A stretch of 34,905 nt of DNA, from NCBI GenBank assembly GCA_035461175.1, contig DATHVR010000060.1:1-34905 (forward strand), read 5' to 3'. Source of the DNA: DATHVR01 sp035461175 (GTDB taxonomy: Bacteria > Actinomycetota > Acidimicrobiia > Spongiisociales > ZC4RG35). A model generated the notes under the pieces. That model searched no databases. It saw only the letters and a program-made list of their open reading frames with translations, and had not been told where the DNA came from. A program made the position numbers and the translations under genes. Shown in pieces: positions 1 through 7,358 of this stretch. Each line of letters begins with the position of its first letter. The first letter of the stretch is position 1.

Positions 1-262
1 GGCGGCGCGTTTCAGGCCCTGAGCCTCGGTGGTCATGTACGAGTTGGTGAGGCCCCTGAAGAACAGGGCGACGATGGGGACCATCGCCCCCCGCATATCC
101 AGGGTCAGCGTCAAGCGTGAGCGGCTGCCGATGGCCATAGGCGGCGTGAGCAGCGCGACGACATCGACCGACTCGAGGTGCCTCGGCCATGCTTCGAGAT
201 CACTGAGCACCTCCCAGGCGCTGCTGGAGTGCGTCGATGTCGATCGATTCCCCAAAGCGCAT
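1..262 (-). pseudogene. SRPBCC-family protein, broken and cut by the window edge
   Basis: The minus strand from ATG 260-262 begins MRFGESIDIDA, a normal start for a SRPBCC (polyketide cyclase/dehydrase-like) protein. That frame stops after 20 codons. The family sequence continues in another frame as SSSAWEVLSDLEAWPRHLES, then a GSRSR stretch, then a C-terminal-like part with RGLTNSYMTTEAQGLKR. Two defects are visible: a frameshift just after the first 11 residues, and a missing middle. The residues after GSRSR run straight into a C-terminal strand and helix, where homologues have roughly 40 more residues. SRPBCC proteins bind hydrophobic ligands in a helix-grip fold; no specific ligand can be named. 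The gene runs off the left edge, so the C-terminus is unseen. A base-calling error could explain the shift but not the missing middle. Confidence 0.55.
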
Positions 263-584
263 GCCGAACGGTCACCACGGGAAAGCTGCTCAACCAGACA
301 ATCGGCAGGCTAGCCATGCCTCGCCGACCGGGCCACGTAGTGGAGGAGTTCGGGGGGGGGGGGTAAGCGTTGAGACTGCCGGGGTAGTGGCGCATTGGGC
401 TGGCGCCACCCCAGAGGCATTCTTTGCACGCTGTATGGCCAATCGGGAGTGGAAATGACGGACGTGTTTCTGCAGCCGGAGGGAAGTCTCAGATCCGCCT
501 GAGCCGTTCCGAATTCTTCCCCGGTCGCTTCCGGCTCGGACGTCCGAATGGTGGGAGAATCGAGGATTCGGATGGAGGTTGATC
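263..584. other. Gene-free stretch with a 12-G homopolymer
   Basis: I see no convincing coding sequence here on either strand; the short open frames have no recognisable protein character. The notable feature is an uninterrupted run of 12 G at 352-363. Such tracts slip readily during replication and are also error-prone in sequencing. The methyltransferase ribosome binding site (GGAGG, 574-578) lies at the right end. Confidence 0.6.
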
Positions 585-1385
585 GTGAGCGCACAGCATG
601 ATGCGTGGAGCGGTGGCGACAGCTACGAGAAGTACATGGGGCGGTGGAGCCGGCGGTTGGCGGTGGAGTTCATCGAAGGGCTCGAGGTGGGAGGTGGGCT
701 CGACTGGGTCGACATAGGCTGCGGTACGGGCGCGCTGTCAGCTGCTGTGTTGGCCCGCTGCTCGCCCAGGTCGCTGGTCGGCGTAGACCCATCGGATGGG
801 TTCGTCGCTCACGCCGCGGCGACGATCGACGATCCAATTGCGCGTTTTCAGGTCGGTACTGCTGAGCAGTTGCCGCTCGAGGATGGCAGCGTCGACGTGG
901 CGGCGTCGTCGCTTGCCTACAACTTCGTTCCCGACCGCCCGGCGATGTTGCGCGAGGTGCGGCGGGTGGCACGCGAGGGCGGCACGTTGGCGTTCACGGT
1001 CTGGGATTACCCGGGGGGTGGGATCGGGTTCATGCGGGCGTTCTGGCGGGCGGCGGTCGCGCTCGACCCGGCGGCCGGGATGCTGGTGGAGTCGGCGCGT
1101 TTTCCGTTCTGCACCCCCGAGACGCTACGCGCCGAGGTGATTGCCGCCGGCTTCGGCCACGCCTCGGTGGAGTCGATCGAGATTCCCACGACGTTCACAT
1201 CGTTCGAAGACCTTTGGCATCCGTTCACTCTCGGGGCCGGACCGGCGCCCGGCTACCTGGCCACGCTCAACCCAAGCCGTCAGACCCGGCTGCGTCACCG
1301 GTTACACGACGACCTTGCCGAGAGGTACGGCGAGGATGAGATCGCCCTGTCGGCGCGCGCCTGGGCTGTGCACGCGCGCGTCTGA
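585..1385 (+). CDS. Class I SAM-dependent methyltransferase (Methyltransf_11/UbiE-like)
   Basis: This 266-residue protein is a Rossmann-fold methyltransferase that should move a methyl group from S-adenosylmethionine to an unidentified small molecule. The SAM-binding glycine motif VDIGCGTG is at residues 42-49. The acidic end of strand 2 follows in LVGVDPSDG. A motif IV-like stretch (SVDVAASSLAYNFVPD) and the post-motif EVRRVAREGGTLAFTVWD complete the usual order. I chose GTG 585 because GGAGG at 574-578 sits six bases upstream; TTG 579 would also be in frame. Length is normal for the family. It stands alone, upstream of an unrelated membrane protein/regulator operon, so the substrate cannot be inferred from neighbours. 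Confidence 0.9.
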   Translation: MSAQHDAWSGGDSYEKYMGRWSRRLAVEFIEGLEVGGGLDWVDIGCGTGALSAAVLARCSPRSLVGVDPSDGFVAHAAATIDDPIARFQVGTAEQLPLEDGSVDVAASSLAYNFVPDRPAMLREVRRVAREGGTLAFTVWDYPGGGIGFMRAFWRAAVALDPAAGMLVESARFPFCTPETLRAEVIAAGFGHASVESIEIPTTFTSFEDLWHPFTLGAGPAPGYLATLNPSRQTRLRHRLHDDLAERYGEDEIALSARAWAVHARV

Positions 1386-1569
1386 TTCCGGGTCGCCCGA
1401 TTACCGGTGCAGATTGAGTGCTCGAGGTCGGTGCGCTCGATTCCTGTTGTGGGATGTGGTCATAGTCATGGAGTTCACTGTGCCGTCTGTTGTTGTCCGG
1501 TGGAGCGGGTGAGGTCATCGAGAGGTGCGAGACCACAGTCTGTCATGGTGTGACCCTGGCATGCGTAAC

Positions 1570-1615
1570 GACAAGATGACTTGACATAATGACAAGATAG
1601 CTTTACAGTTCGGCT
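1570..1615 (+). promoter_or_regulatory. Promoter with direct-repeat operator for the membrane protein/XRE operon
   Basis: TTGACA (1581-1586) and TACAGT (1604-1609) are separated by 17 bases, a good vegetative-type promoter. A start about seven bases after the -10 falls on the ATG at 1616, so the transcript is probably leaderless. Two 13-base copies, GACAAGATGACTT (1570-1582) and GACAAGATAGCTT (1591-1603), differ at two bases and are 21 bp apart, two helical turns. They overlap both core promoter elements. This is the arrangement expected of an operator for the XRE regulator encoded in the same operon; that link is inference. Confidence 0.55.
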
Positions 1616-2029
1616 ATGCAATCACCACACAGACCAAGCGAAAGTGACGTCGCGCGTCGACGCGCCGCAACCCGAGATATCTCGCCGGGACTGATCGTGC
1701 TCATCATCAGCCAGGTGTCGCTTATTGCTCTCAACCCCGACGGCTCCGCCGGGGGCTGGGAGCTCGCATGGGCTCTATCGCCACTGATAGGCATCGGGCT
1801 CTTGGTGTGGGCTCAGATCCGGATCCTCGGCAGGGCCGACGAGCGGGAACGCGCCGATGAGCTGGCTGCAATGTCGGTCGGGTTCGGAGTGGTCATCACC
1901 GCCCTTGCCGCGGTCGGTGTGCTCCAAGCGGCAGGAATCGGCGACGTCCGCCAGCAGATCCAAGTCACGACCGTGCTGGGCATCATCTCTTGGGTCGTCA
2001 CCCGGTCGCTCTCAACTCAGGCCTCGTGA
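1616..2029 (+). CDS. Small four-TM membrane protein, partner of XRE regulator
   Basis: This 137-residue protein has a charged N-terminus followed by four hydrophobic segments, at roughly residues 25-40, 50-68, 85-103 and 118-133. A charged cytoplasmic loop (RADERERADELAAM) separates the second and third. It resembles the small DUF2178-type membrane proteins that often precede a short XRE regulator; no enzymatic motif is seen. Its stop codon overlaps the regulator's GTG by four bases (2026-2029), so the two are translationally coupled. The ATG coincides with the predicted transcription start and no ribosome binding site is needed. Possible roles are sensing an envelope signal or modulating the regulator; neither is shown by the sequence. 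Confidence 0.75.
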   Translation: MQSPHRPSESDVARRRAATRDISPGLIVLIISQVSLIALNPDGSAGGWELAWALSPLIGIGLLVWAQIRILGRADERERADELAAMSVGFGVVITALAAVGVLQAAGIGDVRQQIQVTTVLGIISWVVTRSLSTQAS

Positions 2030-2241
2030 ACAACCGGTTGCGTGAGCTGAGGGCTGCCCTTCGATGGAGTCAGGCCGACCTAGCGGACCGACTAGACGTG
2101 TCCCGCCAGACAGTCAACTCAATCGAGAACGGGCGCTACGACCCGAGCCTTCCTCTCGCATTCAAGATCGCCGACGTCTTCGCCCTTCCCATCGAGGACC
2201 TCTTTTTCCCTTCAGACGAAGACGCTCCGTCGCCCCAGTAG
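2026..2241 (+). CDS. Short XRE/Cro-CI family transcriptional regulator
   Basis: A 71-residue, single-domain DNA-binding protein. The helix-turn-helix spans about residues 5-58 and reads LRWSQADLADRLDVSRQTVN, with the typical following IENGRYDPSLPLAFKIADVF. The tail IEDLFFP is characteristic of the YozG-like short XRE family, which usually sits beside a small membrane protein as here. Translation starts at GTG 2026 inside the stop of the upstream gene. It probably acts as a dimer on the repeats at 1570-1603 and controls its own operon; this is inferred from the position and spacing of those repeats. Confidence 0.9.
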   Translation: MNNRLRELRAALRWSQADLADRLDVSRQTVNSIENGRYDPSLPLAFKIADVFALPIEDLFFPSDEDAPSPQ

Positions 2242-2350
2242 CCGAGCGGCCCTGGTCGCGGAGATTCACGTGCAGAGTCCTCAGGGAGCTGACGATCGGG
2301 ATCCCCTCCGCGGGAGCCCCTGCCGGTCCCAGCAGGGTAAGTTAGGCTGT

Positions 2351-3574
2351 ATGAGAAGGTCGCTGGTGCCGTGGGTGGCGTGGCTTGCGGCGATCGTCGT
2401 CGCTGTCTTCGCGATCGCTGACGCCTGGGAGGCGATGCGGGACGGTTTCACGAGGGAGGCCTTTGGGGAAGCCCTGTGGAGGCTACTCTCGGTTGTCTTC
2501 GCCGTTAGCGGGGCTCTGATTCTCTCGTATCGGCCTCGAAACGTGGTCGGTTGGCTGCTGTTCGGCCCTGCCGTTGCCACCACGGTCGTGGACGTCATCG
2601 TCAGTCGTTATGACGGGTTCGTTACTCCGCCTGAGGTGGTGGGGCCCGGTCTGGTTGCTGCCATGGTCGTGGACAATGTCTCATGGATGCTTGTCTTTTT
2701 CCCGCTCTTCCATCTGCTCCAGGTCTTCCCGACCGGTCGGGTGTTAACGGCTCGCTGGCGGCCTTTGGTCTGGTTCGAAGCCCTGATGGTGGTGGTTTTA
2801 ACGGGGTTGGTTGCTTTCAACGAACGAATCGGGCCATTGGAAGGCGGAGAATGGACAATTACGAACCCGATTGGCTTCATCGGCGCTGGCGTCTTTGAAA
2901 GTAGCTATTTCCTGGTTGCCTGGACGACGGGCCTGGTCGTGGTGGTGTTGGGTGGGGCTGCCTCGGCGGTGACTCGCTATCGCCGCTCGCGAGGACCCGA
3001 ACGCGATCAGATCAAGGCGCTCCTCTTCGCGTTCAGTCAATTCACCTTTGTCTACGTCATCACCGCCTTTGCCAACGAGGCGTGGGTCACCTCGGGTGCT
3101 GTGTGGGACCTGATCTTTCTCCTCTCGGTCGTCACTATCCCGGTGGCGGTGGCTGTGGCTGTGATCCGGCGAGGCCTATTCGACATCGACGTCGTCATCC
3201 GGAAAACACTGATCTATGGCGTACTCACCGGCCTGTTGATCGCCATCTATGCGGGATCGGTCTTTCTTGTTCGCAACCTGTTAGGAGACACCCTGGGCGA
3301 GAGCTCCTTGGCCGTGGCCGCCTCCACCCTTCTAGTCGCAGCCCTCTTCTCGCCCCTGCGGTCGCGGGTGCAGTCTGTGATCAACAGGCGTTTGTTCCGG
3401 CGTCGATATGACGCTGACCAGGTCATTGGGGGATTCAGCCAAGCACTTCGCAACTTCACGGACGTCGCCGGTATCTCGGCCGAACTCCAAGGTGTGGTCG
3501 TATACACCCTTCAACCGGCCGCCTTCGGCTTGTGGATTCGCCCAACGGACAACTCGCACCGCGACCCTGTTTAG
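2351..3574 (+). CDS. Multi-TM sensor-like membrane protein (paralogue of 23565-24785)
   Basis: This 407-residue protein starts at ATG 2351; an upstream extension to 2270 has no family-like sequence. About eight hydrophobic segments cover residues 5-330. Then comes the conserved IRRGLFDIDVVIRKTLIYG stretch, two more TM segments, and a soluble tail with SRVQSVINRRLFRRRYDA, ending near LQPAAFGLWIRP. This module is common as the N-terminal part of actinobacterial and chloroflexi sensor kinases. Here no kinase, HAMP or output domain follows, so it may sense without its own enzymatic output. It shares the same architecture as 23565-24785 and with the frameshifted fragment at 3706-4082. Function unknown; a membrane signalling role is inference. 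Confidence 0.75.
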   Translation: MRRSLVPWVAWLAAIVVAVFAIADAWEAMRDGFTREAFGEALWRLLSVVFAVSGALILSYRPRNVVGWLLFGPAVATTVVDVIVSRYDGFVTPPEVVGPGLVAAMVVDNVSWMLVFFPLFHLLQVFPTGRVLTARWRPLVWFEALMVVVLTGLVAFNERIGPLEGGEWTITNPIGFIGAGVFESSYFLVAWTTGLVVVVLGGAASAVTRYRRSRGPERDQIKALLFAFSQFTFVYVITAFANEAWVTSGAVWDLIFLLSVVTIPVAVAVAVIRRGLFDIDVVIRKTLIYGVLTGLLIAIYAGSVFLVRNLLGDTLGESSLAVAASTLLVAALFSPLRSRVQSVINRRLFRRRYDADQVIGGFSQALRNFTDVAGISAELQGVVVYTLQPAAFGLWIRPTDNSHRDPV

Positions 3575-3705
3575 GTGGGGTGGCGAGGACACAGACGGCT
3601 TGGTGGTCTGGTCGAATCGCTGGGGTGAGCGCCGCCGGTAGTGCATGGTGCGCCACCTTTCATTCGCCCAATGGCACGCTCGACGGGTATGCGCGGCAGA
3701 TGGGG

Positions 3706-4082
3706 CTATGCCGATGCTGAGCCCGCAGGCATCTGACCGCGATCGCTATCTCTGGGGCCGGCCATCCCCGATCCCTCCATAAGGGCCCTGGTGGCGTACT
3801 CCACGCCGAGTAGACCGCCGGAGACCAGCAAGGCACCGGCTGTGAGGAGCCAGGCGATGACGTTGTCCGGTCTCCGAGAAGCGACCGCCGGCCCCACGGC
3901 TGCGGAGCCAGTATCGACAGCGCCCATATCAGGTTCGTGACCCCGAATTCCCACAGGGACTGGGTGACCGCCAACCACAACGCGGGAACTAAAGAGAGAA
4001 GTGTCAATCCGAACAAGATCCAGGCCCGACGACGTCCATGGACGGGTGGATTTCCCGGTTCGGGTAAGGAACGCCTCGACAC
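3706..4082 (-). pseudogene. Frameshifted, truncated relative of the sensor-like membrane protein
   Basis: The minus strand from ATG 4080-4082 encodes about 60 residues with two hydrophobic segments (WILFGLTLLSLVPALWLAV and VTNLIWALSILA). The same protein then continues in another frame as AAVGPAVASRRPDNVIAWLL, followed by SGGLLGVEYATRALM. That is the N-terminal pattern of the family at 2351 and 23565 (compare VVGALLLVRRPGNAIGRIL there). The frames switch near 3900-3910, consistent with one missing base. After ATRALM the frame ends within about 25 residues, while relatives continue for some 300. It is therefore both shifted and truncated. The rest of the 3575-4128 interval shows no gene. Confidence 0.55.
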
Positions 4083-4128
4083 GCGCCAAATCTAATCGGC
4101 GATCCGTTCCGGAAACGATACGAGTCCG

Positions 4129-6363
4129 GTGCTCAGCTGGAGTCAACCACCTACTCAGGTCAGGGGCTTTGAGCCGGCGGCGGGGTGGCGGAGTCTCCAG
4201 GGCCAGGACTCTCCACGTCCCTCCTCGCCGTCACATGCTTATCTTCCTGACGTGGATGTGCCCCAACGAGCGAGGCGGTCAGGAGCGGAGGTAGCGCTCG
4301 GGCTGGTGGTCGGATTCATGCTGGTGGCGTTCGCGGTCTCGTTCGCCTCGCTGCTGTTCACGGGGGAGGGGTCTCGATTCCTGGGAATCGGGGTGGCGCT
4401 GATACTGGCTGCCGCCGCTCTCCACAATCTCATTGCGGCGAGATGGAGCGCGGTCAGAGGGGCGGTGGTGCTCCCGCAAGACGCCACCACCGCCGTGGTC
4501 GCCACCGGACTGGCAGCCATGCTTCCAGCCGTAGCTCCGCAGGCGAGCGCCGGAACCATCATCCTCTACGCCGGAATCTGCACCGCCACAGTGGCGCTGG
4601 CAATGCTCCTCCTGGGTTCGCTCGGGGTGGGGGGACTGGTCCGTTTCGTGCCGCTGCCGGTCGTCGGAGGGTTCCTGGCGGGGACCGGATGGCTGCTGGT
4701 CGTGGGCGGCGCCGGCCTGGCTACGGCCGACTTCTCCTGGGACCCGGTCCATGTCCTGTCCCTGGCGGCATCTGCCGTCGTTGGCCTGGGGCTCTTCTTG
4801 CTCCTCCGTTCTCGTCCAAAAGTTGCAGTCTTTCCCTTGGTGCTCGGGCTGGCGGTGGTCCTCTTCTTCGCCGTCCTGGTCGGAACGGGGACCAGCCTGG
4901 AGGAGGCCCGTCAACTCGGCCTTCTCCCGATCGCCCGGGGTGAGGGGGGAAGGCTCTCCAGCCTGCTGACAGCCGACTGGTCCGTCCTCGGTCGTGGCAT
5001 AGGAGGCCTGATCTCGATTCCTTTCGTGGCCACCATGGCGCTGCTCCTCAACGTGACCGCGCTGGATGTCATGCGCGGCAAGGACTCCGATCTCGACCGC
5101 GAGCTACGCATCGTCGGGTGGGCGAACCTGCTCACGGCCCCGCTCGGCTCCCCGGCCGGTTACCACGCCCTCGGTCCGACAGCCCTCACATTCCGGCTCG
5201 GCATCCAGAGCCGCGTAGTGCCGGTGGTGGCGGCGGCAGTGTGCGTCGTGGCGGCATTGTCGGGGCCCTTCCTGATCGGGCTGATCCCGACTCCGGTGGT
5301 CGGTGGCGTCCTCATCTTCCTTGGACTCGGGTTCATGGTGGAGTGGCTCTACGACCGCGGTCGCCAGATGACCGGACCGGAGATCATGGTGATGCTGACG
5401 ATCGTGGGCCTCGTCGCCACCGTCGGGCTGATGGCCGCGGTCGTATGGGGGATGTTGGCGGCGGTGATCCTCTTCGTCGTCGCCTACAGCCGGCTCGATC
5501 CCATTCGCACCATCGCCTCGGGCCGGGAGCGACGCAGTACCGTCGACCGGCCGGCCCGGGCCGCCGGTCATCTGGAGGAAGCGGCAGCGTCCATCCGACT
5601 GGTGGAGCTGCAAGGTTTCCTTTTCTTCGGTTCGTGTCACGGACTCGTCGACCGCCTCCAGGCGATGATCCACGACTACGCCGAAATCGAGGTCCTGGTG
5701 GTGGACTTTCGCCACGTTCATGGTGCCGACTCGACGGCCCTGGCCGCCTTCGTCCGCTTGGCTCGCGTCTGCCAGCAGTCGGGGTGCGATCTCATCCTCA
5801 GCGGGGTCCCGACCCGGCTCCATCCGGCTCTGGGCGCCACGATGGAGGCGGCGGCCGGAAGCTGGACGGAGACGGTCGACGCCGATCACGCTCTCGAGAT
5901 GGCCGAGGAACGGATCCTCGACGGACTGGAGCCGGCCACTCCCGCCTGCCGGAACCTGTTCGGTGCCCACCTCTGGTCCCGGCTGGTAGCGCGGATGGAG
6001 CGGATCGAGGTGGGCGCCGACGAAGTCATCATCGAGCACGGGGCGACGAGCAGTGGACTCATCACCGTAGACACGGGCGAGGTCATCACCGAGATCCCCA
6101 CTCCCGGCGCCGGCTGGAAGCGGGTCAGGAGGTCGGGAGCGGGGACCGTGGTGGGGGAGATGTCGATTTACCGGTCCGGCGGCCGCACGGCGCGGGTGAG
6201 GACCACTCAGCCGTCCACTCTCTATTTCCTCGATGCCGAGACAGTGAGAGAACTCGAACGGTCCGAGCCGGATACGGCGGCAGAGCTGCATCGTGTCCTG
6301 GCCGGGATCCTGTCCGAGCGGATGGCGCATGGCAATGAGGTGATCCAGTCGTTGCTCGGGTGA
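4129..6363 (+). CDS. SulP/SLC26-type transporter fused to STAS and cyclic-nucleotide-binding domains
   Basis: A 744-residue fusion. Roughly residues 45-465 hold ten or more hydrophobic helices of the SulP anion transporter fold, starting at VALGLVVGFMLVAFAVSFAS. Residues 488-590 form a STAS domain (SIRLVELQGFLFFG, then LVVDFRHVHGADSTALAAFV). Residues about 610-735 resemble a Crp-like cyclic-nucleotide-binding domain, with EVIIEHGATSSGLITVDTGE, the GTVVGEMSIY turn and the GGRTARVRTTQPS phosphate-binding-cassette region. In SulP proteins STAS domains regulate transport; a cNMP domain suggests gating by cAMP or another nucleotide, which is inference. The substrate could be sulfate, bicarbonate or a dicarboxylate. 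The start is uncertain: GTG 4129 gives about 45 residues of unlikely N-terminus, and an in-frame GTG near 4252 is an alternative. Confidence 0.9.
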   Translation: MLSWSQPPTQVRGFEPAAGWRSLQGQDSPRPSSPSHAYLPDVDVPQRARRSGAEVALGLVVGFMLVAFAVSFASLLFTGEGSRFLGIGVALILAAAALHNLIAARWSAVRGAVVLPQDATTAVVATGLAAMLPAVAPQASAGTIILYAGICTATVALAMLLLGSLGVGGLVRFVPLPVVGGFLAGTGWLLVVGGAGLATADFSWDPVHVLSLAASAVVGLGLFLLLRSRPKVAVFPLVLGLAVVLFFAVLVGTGTSLEEARQLGLLPIARGEGGRLSSLLTADWSVLGRGIGGLISIPFVATMALLLNVTALDVMRGKDSDLDRELRIVGWANLLTAPLGSPAGYHALGPTALTFRLGIQSRVVPVVAAAVCVVAALSGPFLIGLIPTPVVGGVLIFLGLGFMVEWLYDRGRQMTGPEIMVMLTIVGLVATVGLMAAVVWGMLAAVILFVVAYSRLDPIRTIASGRERRSTVDRPARAAGHLEEAAASIRLVELQGFLFFGSCHGLVDRLQAMIHDYAEIEVLVVDFRHVHGADSTALAAFVRLARVCQQSGCDLILSGVPTRLHPALGATMEAAAGSWTETVDADHALEMAEERILDGLEPATPACRNLFGAHLWSRLVARMERIEVGADEVIIEHGATSSGLITVDTGEVITEIPTPGAGWKRVRRSGAGTVVGEMSIYRSGGRTARVRTTQPSTLYFLDAETVRELERSEPDTAAELHRVLAGILSERMAHGNEVIQSLLG

Positions 6364-6452
6364 GGCTTCAGGAGCTGGCTGTGGTCGTACCAGACCGTGG
6401 GCACCGATATCCCGTTGGCGGGCGACTTTCGCCGCAGCCATTTTGTTATCGC

Positions 6453-6477
6453 CTGGCCACCCCGCCTGCCCGGCCAG
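6453..6477 (+). terminator. Weak hairpin between convergent genes
   Basis: CTGGCC (6453-6458) pairs with GGCCAG (6472-6477) across a 13-base loop. It lies in the 194-bp space between the convergent transporter and the 165-residue membrane protein gene. There is no clear T tract, so termination is only suggested by position. Confidence 0.3.
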
Positions 6478-6557
6478 GTCCCATTTGCCGACATCTTCGA
6501 GGGTCTCTGATCGAGACGGCGATGCTCCGACAGCCCAAGCAGGCGCGATTCAACTGA

Positions 6558-7055
6558 TTATTCGACCCTGAGGTGTTGTCTCGCCGAGTGGGTGAATGGC
6601 AACCAGGCGATGGCAAGGGACCAGGCGATCAACAGCGGGTGCATCACCGGGTGGAACGGCACCAAGAACAGTTCGACGATCTCGAAGACCAAGAGTACGA
6701 CTCCGATCGACACTGCCCCTAGCCACGGCCAGCCGTACCCGATGCGGGACTCGATGCCTCTTGCCCATCTCCACGGCCACCGGAACACGAGGCCGGCCAG
6801 TGTGAGTAGGGAGGCGAGGGTCATCCCAGCGAAGAACATGCCCGGCCAGAAGTAGGTGTCGACGGGCGCGTTATCCAGCCACTCGGTTGTCATCCCGAGA
6901 GGCTCCAATGGATTGGTGATCATCGCGCGGGCCGCTTCGAAAGTGCCGATGGCGAGGACCCCGACAAGCACGGACAGCAACACGATGCTTAACGGCGGCC
7001 GCTTCGCAGACACACGAGCCTGGCTCGATCCTCTCGGTGGGGCAATTGCAGACAT
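6558..7055 (-). CDS. Four-TM membrane protein of unknown function
   Basis: This 165-residue protein has a basic, proline-rich cytoplasmic N-terminus and four TM segments: around residues 22-46, 68-92, 108-132 and 140-156. The loop after the first TM contains NPLEPLGMTTEWLDNAPVDT and is probably extracytoplasmic. Two short loops hold FHPVMHP and FTHSARQH, giving several histidines near the membrane. I cannot assign a family, but the gene is well supported: GGAGG lies five bases before the ATG and hydrophobic periodicity is clear. It is divergent from the serine hydrolase gene and convergent with the SulP fusion, so it is probably a single-gene transcript. Confidence 0.75.
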   Translation of the reverse strand: MSAIAPPRGSSQARVSAKRPPLSIVLLSVLVGVLAIGTFEAARAMITNPLEPLGMTTEWLDNAPVDTYFWPGMFFAGMTLASLLTLAGLVFRWPWRWARGIESRIGYGWPWLGAVSIGVVLLVFEIVELFLVPFHPVMHPLLIAWSLAIAWLPFTHSARQHLRVE

Positions 7056-7358
7056 TTCGGCCTCCTCGGTGTGGTGGGATGAATCATCGCCAACCGTGTC
7101 TCCGTGGCCCAGAGCCGAAGTACTCCTTCGTCGCCTTCCCGGACAGGTAGCGCTTCGAGCCCCGCCGGCGTCGCTCAGCTCCCGGCGTTCACTCGGGACC
7201 TTGTGCTCTGCCCGACAAGCTGGACAGGGGCCAGAATCGCCTCATATAGGGGTCGAAACACCCGACAGAAAGCGATGCCCAAATGAGCCTTCCGGTCCCG
7301 GGCAGCGTTCCCGGAGTGGCGCCATGCAATGCACAAGCGGCCTGGCACTGAAGCTCTC
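7056..7358. other. Divergent intergenic region
   Basis: This 303-bp space separates two divergently transcribed genes and must hold both promoters. I see no convincing -35/-10 pair, operator repeat or small gene. The open frames crossing it are continuations of shadows. The ribosome binding site of the minus-strand gene (GGAGG in the reverse complement) lies just inside its left end. Confidence 0.5.

Noticed and set aside
4001..4294. Plus-strand 97-codon frame before the transporter
   Set aside because: It overlaps the frameshifted sensor relic and the transporter start and has no conserved features.
5104..6441. 445-codon minus-strand open frame
   Set aside because: Antisense to the STAS and nucleotide-binding part of the SulP fusion; composition is low-complexity Arg/His/Gly with no family pattern.
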